A stretch of DNA of 64,000 nucleotides from Mesorhizobium sp. 65-26. GTDB lineage: Bacteria > Pseudomonadota > Alphaproteobacteria > Rhizobiales > Rhizobiaceae. Location: NCBI GenBank assembly GCA_001899205.1, contig MKVL01000004.1, positions 1 through 64,000 on the forward strand, read 5' to 3'. Shown piece by piece: positions 8,203-15,670 of this stretch. The notes below the pieces were generated by a model that worked only from the letters and a program-made list of their open reading frames with translations, searched no databases and was not told the DNA's origin. The translations under genes and the position numbers were made by a program. Numbering within the stretch: position 1 is the first letter of the stretch; the number at the start of each line of letters is the position of its first letter.

Positions 8203-8964
8203 ATGTCTGTATTTTCGTTGTTGGCGCAACACGCCGACATGGCCGTTCAGAACCTGCATGTCGCGGGTTCGATGGTCTCGGATGCCACATTGCATGGCAA
8301 ACAGGCGGTGCAGCACGCCGCCGACCACCTCGTCATTCTGGCGCAGGCGGACAGCGCGCCGGTCACCGCCGATCAGCTCAAGGAACAGCTGAAGAGCGTG
8401 CAGCAGGAAGAGCAGCTCGGCTGGCTGACCGCAGTCGGCAAGTACTTCATCGGCATCTTCCAGAAGGGCGGCGAGGTGTTCGCCGGTTTCGTCACCGGCA
8501 TCATTCCGACGCTGGTGGTGCTGATGACCGCCTTCTACGCCGTCACCGAACTGGTGGGCGAACAGCGCGTGCATGGCCTGGCGCGCGGCGCCGGCCGTAT
8601 CGCCCTGACCCGCTACACCGTCCTGCCGCTGCTGGCGGTGTTCTTCCTGACCAACCCGATGGCCTACACCTTCGGCTCGTTCCTGGAAGAAAAGCACAAG
8701 CCCGCCTTCTATGACGCGGCGGTTTCCTACGTGCATCCGCCGCTCGGCCTGTTCCCGCACATCAACCCCGGCGAGTATTTCGTCTGGGGCGGCATGCTCG
8801 TGGCGCTGCTCGATCTTGAGAAGCGCGGCGTCGTCCCCGGCGGCTATCACGTCAAGGTGGCCATCTGGTACGCCATCGTCGGCCTCGTCGTGATCCTGCT
8901 GAAGGGCATCCTCACCGAGCGCATCACCGCCATCATGGCGCGCCGCCAGGGCGTCGAGCTGTAA
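8203..8964 (+). CDS. srlA: PTS glucitol/sorbitol-type EIIC component
   Basis: The ATG at 8203 follows AAGGAGGAG; an in-frame ATG at 8173 is less likely. The 253-residue inner-membrane protein is one half of the sugar channel, with hydrophobic segments from about residue 95 onward and the family stretch around NPMAYTFGSFLEEKHKPAFYD. It is longer than the E. coli SrlA (about 187 residues) because of an N-terminal extension of about 65 residues rich in polar helix. It should pair with SrlE, encoded 15 bases downstream, to translocate a hexitol-like sugar and phosphorylate it. Confidence 0.9.
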   Translation: MSVFSLLAQHADMAVQNLHVAGSMVSDATLHGKQAVQHAADHLVILAQADSAPVTADQLKEQLKSVQQEEQLGWLTAVGKYFIGIFQKGGEVFAGFVTGIIPTLVVLMTAFYAVTELVGEQRVHGLARGAGRIALTRYTVLPLLAVFFLTNPMAYTFGSFLEEKHKPAFYDAAVSYVHPPLGLFPHINPGEYFVWGGMLVALLDLEKRGVVPGGYHVKVAIWYAIVGLVVILLKGILTERITAIMARRQGVEL

Positions 8965-8979
8965 GGGCGGGAGGACATC

Positions 8980-9987
8980 ATGGCCAAGACATACAAAGCC
9001 GTAAAGATCTCCCGCGGCTCGACCGGCTGGGGCGGCCCGCTCGTCATCGAGCCGACCGAACAGCGCAGCAAGGTGGTTTCGGTCACCGGCGGCGGCATCC
9101 ATCCGGTTGCCGCGCAGATCGCCAAGATGACCGGCGCCGAGGCCGTCGACGGCTTCAAGGCGCCGCCGATCGAAAGCGAGATGGCGGTCGTCGTCGTCGA
9201 CTGCGGCGGCACCGCCCGCTGCGGCGTCTATCCGCGCAAGCGCATCCCGACCGTCAACCTGACGCCGGTCGGACAGGCTGGGCCGCTCGCCCAGTTCATC
9301 ACCGAGGACATCTACGTTTCCGGCGTGAAGCCGGAGAACATCACAATGGCGGACGGATCCGAAGCCGCCACCACTGCCGGGGGAGCAGCAGCGATGGTTT
9401 CGAGCAACAGCAACGCGTCGGCCTCGGCCGCCAAGGAATTGCCAAGCGAAGGCGGCCTCATCGGCTTCATCAGTTCGGTCGGCCGTGTCATGGGTCGCGT
9501 CGTGGGCATCTTCTTCAATGCCGGCCGTCGCACCATTGACCAGGTGGTCCGTAACGTGCTGCCGTTCATGGCCTTCGTGACCATGCTGATCGGTCTCATC
9601 CTCTACACCGGCATCGGCGACGTGCTCGCCCAGCCGATGGGACCGCTGGCCAACAACATCGTCGGCCTACTGATCATCTCGGCGATCTGCGGCCTGCCCT
9701 TCCTGTCGCCCATCCTCGGGCCGGGAGCGGTCATCGCGCAGGTCATCGGCGTTGCCATCATCGGCCCGCAGATAGCCAACGGTACCATCTCGCCGGCGAT
9801 GGCACTGCCAGCGCTGTTTGCCTACAACACCCAGGTGGGCTGCGACTTCGTCCCGGTCGGCCTGGCGCTGGGCGAGGCCAAGCCGAAGACCATCGAGATC
9901 GGCGTTCCGGCGGTGCTCATCAGCCGCCAGATCATGGGCCCGGTTTCGGTGCTTATCGCCTGGGTCGTCAGCCTGATCGTTTTCTAG
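8980..9987 (+). CDS. srlE: PTS glucitol/sorbitol-type EIIBC component
   Basis: The 335-residue protein has an N-terminal cytoplasmic EIIB domain and a C-terminal membrane domain (about residues 185-335). The phospho-accepting cysteine is C75 in [16 protein letters not shown], a near-exact match to the family motif. A Ser/Ala-rich linker (about 120-145) connects the domains. Phosphate should pass from EIIA (gene at 10104) to C75 and then to the sugar during transport. A good ribosome binding site (GGGAGGA) precedes the ATG. All catalytic elements are present, so the transporter appears functional. Confidence 0.92.
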   Translation: MAKTYKAVKISRGSTGWGGPLVIEPTEQRSKVVSVTGGGIHPVAAQIAKMTGAEAVDGFKAPPIESEMAVVVVDCGGTARCGVYPRKRIPTVNLTPVGQAGPLAQFITEDIYVSGVKPENITMADGSEAATTAGGAAAMVSSNSNASASAAKELPSEGGLIGFISSVGRVMGRVVGIFFNAGRRTIDQVVRNVLPFMAFVTMLIGLILYTGIGDVLAQPMGPLANNIVGLLIISAICGLPFLSPILGPGAVIAQVIGVAIIGPQIANGTISPAMALPALFAYNTQVGCDFVPVGLALGEAKPKTIEIGVPAVLISRQIMGPVSVLIAWVVSLIVF

Positions 9988-10103
9988 GACGTCTTGCGGC
10001 CGGTCGGCATCGCCTGGCCGCGAGATCAAGCTAATGGAGCGGGATGCTGATCCCCTGGATGCAACCCGCTCTCAACACCACCAACAACAACGAGGTTCGC
10101 CAT

Positions 10104-10484
10104 ATGTCGGTTCTTCTCAAGACACGGGTCACATCGATCGGGCCCGAAGTGGCGGACCTCGCCGAGGGCGGCGTGCTCATCCTGTTCGCCGATGGTTCGC
10201 CGCCCGAACTGGCCGAAGTCTCCGTATTGCACAAGACGGAGGAAGGCCCGAGCGACGACGCCCCCGCCAAGGGTGCTTCGATCACCGTCGGGCCGGTCTC
10301 GGCAGCGATAACGGCGGTCGGCTCGACCGCATGGAACAAGGTCCGCGAGATGGGCCATGTGGTCATCTCCTTCAATGGAGCGGGCGACGCCGAAAGGCCT
10401 GGCGAGATATGCGCGTCGCAGATCGACACGGAAGCGCTCGTGGCGGCCCTGACGCCCGGTGCTCTCATCACCATCGCCGCCTGA
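10104..10484 (+). CDS. srlB: PTS glucitol/sorbitol-type EIIA component
   Basis: The 126-residue cytoplasmic protein matches the length of E. coli SrlB (123). The phospho-accepting histidine aligns with H43 in VLHKTEEG, and the family motif TAVGSTAWNKVREMGHV follows. The ATG at 10104 is preferred to the in-frame ATG at 10044, because the protein then starts at the conserved first strand. It takes phosphate from the HPr-Enzyme I fusion encoded next and passes it to SrlE. Confidence 0.9.
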   Translation: MSVLLKTRVTSIGPEVADLAEGGVLILFADGSPPELAEVSVLHKTEEGPSDDAPAKGASITVGPVSAAITAVGSTAWNKVREMGHVVISFNGAGDAERPGEICASQIDTEALVAALTPGALITIAA

Positions 10485-10532
10485 TAGGATTCGCGCCGTC
10501 GAAATGACGGCGCCACAAGCTGAGTATTTGCC

Positions 10533-12512
10533 ATGGAACGCTCGACCATCGTCAGAGTGCATGAAGGTCTGCACGCCCGTCCCGCAACGCGGTTCGTGAA
10601 GCTCGCCAAGGGTTTCGAATCCGATGTGGAGATCATCAAGGACGGCAAGGCGGTCAGCGCCAAGAGTTCGGTCAAGCTGATGCTGCTGGCGGTGAAGGAA
10701 AACCAGGAAGTCACCGTGCGCGCCAATGGCGCCGACGCCATCGAGGCCCTGGAAGCGCTGATCGGCTATCTCGAAAACCCCAAGGCAGGCCTCGAGGAAG
10801 AGGAGCCCGCGGCAAACGCCGATACGCCGGAGGCTCCCGCCGCGCCGGCACCAAGGGTTGCCGCCCCAGCCGCCACCGAGGAGGCCGGCCTGCGCGGCGT
10901 CGCGGCCAGCGAAGGCGTCGCCATCGGCCCGGCCTTCGCGCATTTTCCGCCCGAGATCGCGGCGCAGGGCCGCACGCTCAAGCAGGACGAGATCGCCGGC
11001 GAGATCGAGCGCTTCCGCGGCGCCGTCGCCACCGTGCAGGCCCGGATGGATCGCGCCCTCGCGCAGGACAGCCTGTCGGCGGGGGATCGCGGCATCATCG
11101 CAGCCCTGCGCGACATAGCCGCAGACGATTCGCTGACCGGCGAGGCCGAGGCCCTGATCCGCGATGCCTCCGACGCGGTCTCCGCCACCATCACCGCCGC
11201 TTCGACCATCGCCGCCGACTTCAGCAAGGTCGACGATCACTATCTCAACGCCAGGGCCGACGACGTCCAGGCCGTCGGCCGGCAGATCTGCCTTGCCCTT
11301 CTCGGCCAGGACGACGTGAGCCTGGAGACCATACCTCAGGGCGCCATTCTCATCGCCGACGACATCGGCGCCTGGGACCTGGCGCGCGCGCCGCTCAAGC
11401 GCATTGGTGGCGTCGTCTGCGGCCATGGCGGGGCAACCTCGCACATCGCCATCATCGCCCGTACGCATGGCATTCCCGCCGTGCTCGGCCTCGGCGACAG
11501 GATCAACGCGCTGCGCACGGCACGCGATGTGGCGCTCGATGGCAACAGCGGTCGCGTCGTCATCGATCCGGACGCCGCGACGCGCGCCGACTTCACCGCC
11601 CGCGTCGAGGCGGCCGCCAGGGAGCGCGCCGGCCTGACCGCCTTCAAGGCGGTAACGCCGAAACGCGCCGACGGCACAATCATCGAGGTCGCCGCGAACC
11701 TTGGTTCGCTGGAGGAGATCGAGGCCGCCGTCGAGGCCGGCGCCATGGGTGTCGGCCTGTTCCGCACCGAACTGCTGTTCATGCGGCACATGCACCTTCC
11801 CTCGGAGGACATGCAGGCCGAGACCTACGCGGCGCTGGCCAAGGCCTTCGCGCCGTATCCGGTAATCGTCCGCACGCTCGACATCGGTGGCGACAAGCCG
11901 ATCGCCGGCATCGACTTCCCGGAGGAGGAAAACCCGTTCCTCGGCTGGCGCGGCATCCGCATGTGCCTCGACAGGCCCGACATCTTCAAGCGGCAGTTGC
12001 GCGCGCTGCTGAGGGCGGCCGTCCAGGGTAACGTCAAGGTCATGCTGCCGATGGTCTCGGATGTCGCCGAAGTGCGACAGACGCGCGTCCTGATCGAGGA
12101 ATGCGCCGCCGAGTTGAAGGCCGAGGGCGTGCCGCACGCCGCCTTCGATCTCGGCGTGATGATCGAGACGCCGGCCGCGGTGCTGATCGCTCCCGCGCTT
12201 GCCCGGGAAGTCTCGTTCTTCTCGATCGGCACCAACGATCTCACCCAGTACATCATGGCCGCCGACCGGCTCAACCCGACGGTGGCCAAGCTAAACGACG
12301 TCAGCAATCCGGCCGTCATGTCGGCCATCGAGATGACGGCCAAGGCGGGTGTCGCGGCCGGTATCATGGTGGGCATGTGCGGTGAGGCGGCCGGTCGGCC
12401 CGACCTCATCCCGGCATTCGTCGGCATGGGGCTGACCGAGCTCAGCATGAGCCCCGCCTCGATCCAGCGCGCCAAGAAGACCATCGCGGGGATGGCCGGC
12501 GCTTCAACCTAG
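10533..12512 (+). CDS. HPr-Enzyme I fusion phosphotransferase
   Basis: The 659-residue cytoplasmic protein joins HPr (about residues 1-85, phospho-histidine H14 in GLHARPA) by an Ala/Pro/Glu linker (86-125) to a full Enzyme I. The Enzyme I part has the active histidine at about residue 304 in GGATSHIAI, the PEP-binding barrel with GVGLFRTELLFM and FSIGTNDLTQY, and the catalytic cysteine motif GMCGEAA. It lacks the GAF domain of the nitrogen-type PtsP. The operon therefore carries a whole PEP-dependent relay for its own sugar, independent of the PTS-Ntr proteins usual in rhizobia. Confidence 0.93.
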   Translation: MERSTIVRVHEGLHARPATRFVKLAKGFESDVEIIKDGKAVSAKSSVKLMLLAVKENQEVTVRANGADAIEALEALIGYLENPKAGLEEEEPAANADTPEAPAAPAPRVAAPAATEEAGLRGVAASEGVAIGPAFAHFPPEIAAQGRTLKQDEIAGEIERFRGAVATVQARMDRALAQDSLSAGDRGIIAALRDIAADDSLTGEAEALIRDASDAVSATITAASTIAADFSKVDDHYLNARADDVQAVGRQICLALLGQDDVSLETIPQGAILIADDIGAWDLARAPLKRIGGVVCGHGGATSHIAIIARTHGIPAVLGLGDRINALRTARDVALDGNSGRVVIDPDAATRADFTARVEAAARERAGLTAFKAVTPKRADGTIIEVAANLGSLEEIEAAVEAGAMGVGLFRTELLFMRHMHLPSEDMQAETYAALAKAFAPYPVIVRTLDIGGDKPIAGIDFPEEENPFLGWRGIRMCLDRPDIFKRQLRALLRAAVQGNVKVMLPMVSDVAEVRQTRVLIEECAAELKAEGVPHAAFDLGVMIETPAAVLIAPALAREVSFFSIGTNDLTQYIMAADRLNPTVAKLNDVSNPAVMSAIEMTAKAGVAAGIMVGMCGEAAGRPDLIPAFVGMGLTELSMSPASIQRAKKTIAGMAGAST

Positions 12513-12531
12513 GTTGCCCGGGGAGGGCGCT

Positions 12532-13338
12532 TCACGGCAGATGGGCAAGCAGCGGGGCAAAGACCGCGGTCAGTTCATCGACGGTGTCAGGTCGGCCGAA
12601 AGCCCTCGCGATTCGCTCGTGGCGCACATCCGCCACCAGCACGGCGATATCGAGTATGTCAGGCTCGCGCGCGCCGCTTGTGTCGAGGGTCGCAAGGCCG
12701 CAGGCCAGCACCAAAGGCGCCAGGCAGCGCAGATCGGCGTGTCCGGCGGCAGGCGCCGAGACGTCGGGCTCGGCCCCGGCCAGGCGCACCGGCCTCTGGC
12801 CGACCATTTCAACCAGCAGCGCCGAGCAGGCGGCCGCGACCGCGGAAAGCCGCTGGTCAGCTCCGCCCTGGGTCATGGCCGTCAGCAGGTCGCCATGGCG
12901 GCTTCGCATCGAAGCATGCGCTGCCGCGAAACTAGCCTCGTGGACGCGGGCACCTTCGATGCCGAGCGCGTCCAGAACCGCCTTCGCCAGGTAATACATG
13001 TCACGCCGGAACAGCCTTTCACCGGCTGGCGGCTCGCCCCTGTCGTCCGCCGCGAAATAGACGTCGAGGCTCTTCACGGTCGTGCCGTCGACCCGCAGCG
13101 GCCTCGTGTGCGGGATGAGCGATTCGGCGATCGTCAACGCATCGTCGACCGCGCTGGCGGCGTGGCTGAGCAGATCCTCTATCCCCTTGCCCGGAAAAGG
13201 CGGCAGGTGGTTGGCGACCTCGCGCAGCGCGCCCGCGTCGCCGGCACTGTCGTGCCGGTTCTGGCGGATTGCGTCACGCATCTCGCGCAACCGGTCCTTG
13301 AGGTTGACGCGGACGTCCTCGGAGATTTGTCGCAGCAT
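12532..13338 (-). CDS. Conserved hypothetical protein next to the PTS operon
   Basis: I do not recognise the family. The 268-residue product (ATG at 13338, GAGG nine bases upstream; an in-frame start at 13386 is weaker) is soluble and mostly helical, with several Arg/Asp pairs and no signal peptide. Helices around residues 40-75 carry a LSHAASAVDDALTIAESLIP stretch. It lies between the HPr-Enzyme I gene, on which it converges, and the SorC regulator gene, from which it diverges. This suggests a role with the imported sugar, but no catalytic motif was identified. Confidence 0.6.
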   Translation of the reverse strand: MLRQISEDVRVNLKDRLREMRDAIRQNRHDSAGDAGALREVANHLPPFPGKGIEDLLSHAASAVDDALTIAESLIPHTRPLRVDGTTVKSLDVYFAADDRGEPPAGERLFRRDMYYLAKAVLDALGIEGARVHEASFAAAHASMRSRHGDLLTAMTQGGADQRLSAVAAACSALLVEMVGQRPVRLAGAEPDVSAPAAGHADLRCLAPLVLACGLATLDTSGAREPDILDIAVLVADVRHERIARAFGRPDTVDELTAVFAPLLAHLP

Positions 13339-13476
13339 CGCGGATCGCCTCGAATCTTCAGCCGGTCGAAGGACGGCGGCAGCCAATGTCTAGATTGTTC
13401 CTACCGAATGCCAGATCAATAGGATAGTAGACCGAAAAGACGGATTCGGCGACGGCGGACCGATACCAGGGAGGGG

Positions 13477-14505
13477 ATGGTGAAGAGGCGGCGCAACAGA
13501 ACCGAGAACGGCCAGGCCGGCGAGGCCGAGCAGTCCGTCAGCGAAAGCAAGTCCGATCGGCTGCGCATACGCGCCGCCTGGATGTACTTCGTCGAGCAGA
13601 TGACGCAGAACGAGATCGCCGACGTGCTCGGCGTCGGCCGCGTGACCATCGTGCGCATGCTGGCGGATGCGAGAGCCCGCAACGAGGTCAAGATCTCCAT
13701 CGAGAGCGAGCTCTCCGAGATCGTCCGCCTGGAACGTGCCCTGGAACGCACCTTCGGCCTGCAACAGGCGCTGGTCGCGCCGCTTTCCGATCCCAATGCC
13801 GACCCCATTCCGGCCATCAGCGCCCGCACCGGAAGCTTCATGTCGGAAGCCATGAAATCGGGCATGCGGGTGGGCGTTGGCTGGGGCCGCACGCTGTTCG
13901 GCACCCTGCCGTTCATAAGCGCCAAATCGCTCAGCGACTTCCGCGTCATTTCGCTGCTCGGCGGCATCGGCGCGGCGCGGCGCTTCAATCCGGCCGAGTT
14001 CGCCTGGCGCTTCGCCCAGATATTCCAGGGCGAAGGCTATCTCATTCCCACCCCGGCCGTGGTCGACAGCATCGAGACCAAGGTCGCGCTGGTCGAGCGT
14101 TGCGGCCTGAACGAGATTTTCGAGATGGCGGATGCCCTCGACGCAGTGCTTCTCAGCGTTGGTGGCGTCGCCTCCGAGACCACCTTCTACCGCGACGGTT
14201 TCCTGACCGAGAAGGAACGCGAGGCGCTGGTGTCGCACGGCGCCGTCGGCGACCTGCTGTTCCACTTCTTCGACCGCAACGGCGATCTCGTCGACCATCC
14301 CATCAACAGCCGCGTGATGTCGGTCGATGTCGACCGCCTGCGAAAGGCGCCGATCCGTATCTTGACCTCTGGCGGCCGCGAAAAGGACGACGCTATGCTG
14401 GGCGCCATGAACCTGGTCCAGCCGACGATCCTCATCACCGACGAGGAAAGCGCCCGCAGGATGCTCGAAGCGCATGGCGTGGACCTGAACCTGGGCGGGC
14501 GCTGA
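13477..14505 (+). CDS. SorC-family sugar-binding transcriptional regulator
   Basis: The 342-residue protein has an N-terminal helix-turn-helix (about residues 40-63, QMTQNEIADVLGVGRVTIVR) and a large SorC/DeoR-type effector domain with the sugar-phosphate-binding fold. GVGWGRTLFGTLPFI and ISLLGGIGAA are typical of the family. The ATG at 13477 follows GGGAGGGG. SorC-family proteins regulate sorbose and polyol operons in response to sugar phosphates. The genomic link points to the PTS operon at 7.7-12.5 kb, and the inverted repeat at 7607-7623 is a candidate site. It is transcribed divergently from the hypothetical gene at 12532. Confidence 0.88.
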   Translation: MVKRRRNRTENGQAGEAEQSVSESKSDRLRIRAAWMYFVEQMTQNEIADVLGVGRVTIVRMLADARARNEVKISIESELSEIVRLERALERTFGLQQALVAPLSDPNADPIPAISARTGSFMSEAMKSGMRVGVGWGRTLFGTLPFISAKSLSDFRVISLLGGIGAARRFNPAEFAWRFAQIFQGEGYLIPTPAVVDSIETKVALVERCGLNEIFEMADALDAVLLSVGGVASETTFYRDGFLTEKEREALVSHGAVGDLLFHFFDRNGDLVDHPINSRVMSVDVDRLRKAPIRILTSGGREKDDAMLGAMNLVQPTILITDEESARRMLEAHGVDLNLGGR

Positions 14506-14603
14506 CGCCCGTTCCAGGACGGCGGTCGTCGGCGCGGTTACCCGCAATTTACGACCGCGGGGCTACCAAGGAGGTCGTCCGATTCGCCGGGAGTCTCGAC
14601 GTC

Positions 14604-15089
14604 ATGAGCAAGGCCCTCACCTCATTTGCATTGGTCGCCGTCCTTTCGGCCCTGCTCATGGCGCTCAGCCTGGCAGTGGCCAGGCACGGCTATCCCTTCG
14701 GCGCATTCGGCGTCAAACGCCTGGACGGCATCGCCGATGCGGGCACGTTTCTGCCGTTGGCGGCCGTCTATTTCCTGAGCGCGGTGCTGATGATGATCCT
14801 GCCGCTGCGCGCCGCCAGCATCGTGCTCACCAACGCCGCCGACGCGCTTTTCTGGACGGTCGTGGCGCTGTTCGCCGCCATCGTCGGCTGCCTGCTCGCC
14901 CGATGGGCATTCGGCCAGGGGAGCGTCCTGTTGTCGCTGCTGAACTGGCGCTTCCTGTTCGGCGCCGCCGTGGTCGGGGCGCATCTGGGGATGAATGAGC
15001 TGCGCCGCAACATCCTGCTGCGCAGCCTGTTCGTCGTCATCTTCGCGGCGGCGACGCTCGCCTGCCTGTTCTGGTCGTTCCCGGTGTAA
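14604..15089 (+). CDS. Small multi-pass membrane protein of unknown function
   Basis: The 161-residue product has about five hydrophobic segments: roughly residues 5-25, 45-68, 75-97, 115-132 and 140-158. It has no recognisable catalytic motif. The ATG at 14604 follows GGGAG at normal spacing; the frame stays open far upstream but overlaps the SorC gene there. It follows the regulator by 98 bases on the same strand and could be co-transcribed. It may belong to the sugar module or be independent; the sequence alone does not decide. Confidence 0.7.
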   Translation: MSKALTSFALVAVLSALLMALSLAVARHGYPFGAFGVKRLDGIADAGTFLPLAAVYFLSAVLMMILPLRAASIVLTNAADALFWTVVALFAAIVGCLLARWAFGQGSVLLSLLNWRFLFGAAVVGAHLGMNELRRNILLRSLFVVIFAAATLACLFWSFPV

Positions 15090-15133
15090 CGCGGACAGCC
15101 GGGTGGCAACGCACCCCGGCGGCGTCTTTTGCT

Positions 15134-15670
15134 CTACTTCTGATTGGCCGCGATCTGTCTGGCCGTCATTTCCAGCCAGGTCCAGAGATAGGCGGCCAGC
15201 CCGCGGTCGACATGGATCCGCAGTGCTTCGCCGTGGCGATAGACGATGGCCGAAATGCCGGCAAAGGAAAGAGCCGCGCTGGCGCTGGGCTGCTTCGGAT
15301 CGAGCGTCGTCGCCCGGGCGATCAGCTCGTTGAGGGCAGCGCCCTCGGCCTCGAAGACCTGCATGGCGGCGCTGACGGCCGTCACAGCAAATCCTTCCGC
15401 GTGCCAGCCGGCGGCGACTGGCGGAGCCGAGCGCGACACGGCGAGCAGACGGTCGCGCGCCAGCCGCGCCGTATAGCTTTCGCCTTGTGCGGCTTCGAAC
15501 GCGCCGACACCCGGTCCGGCGTTGCCCGAGGCCTTGCCCCAGGCCGCCAGGTCGCCGCTCACCATCTGCTGCTCGAGCCCAAGGACGGGACGGATGGTCA
15601 ACCCAGGCACGGCGAGCACGGCGTTGCGCCAGTCCGGCGCGATCGACCACTTCTCGGCAAGATTACGCAT
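15134..15670 (-). CDS. soxG: Sarcosine oxidase gamma subunit
   Basis: The start ATG at 15670 overlaps the last 8 bases of soxA, as expected for coupled subunits. The 178-residue protein contains the family C-terminus with a RHGEALRIHVDRGLAAYLWTWL segment. It is the small subunit of the heterotetrameric sarcosine oxidase, which converts sarcosine to glycine, with H2O2 and methylene-tetrahydrofolate. It is the last gene of the soxBDAG operon. Confidence 0.88.
   Translation of the reverse strand: MRNLAEKWSIAPDWRNAVLAVPGLTIRPVLGLEQQMVSGDLAAWGKASGNAGPGVGAFEAAQGESYTARLARDRLLAVSRSAPPVAAGWHAEGFAVTAVSAAMQVFEAEGAALNELIARATTLDPKQPSASAALSFAGISAIVYRHGEALRIHVDRGLAAYLWTWLEMTARQIAANQK

Noticed and set aside
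7672-9102. 476-codon minus-strand frame
   Set aside because: It is antisense to gutM and srlA, which have strong ribosome binding sites and family matches.
10026-12137. 703-codon minus-strand frame
   Set aside because: It is antisense to the HPr-Enzyme I fusion with all catalytic motifs; the product has no family features.
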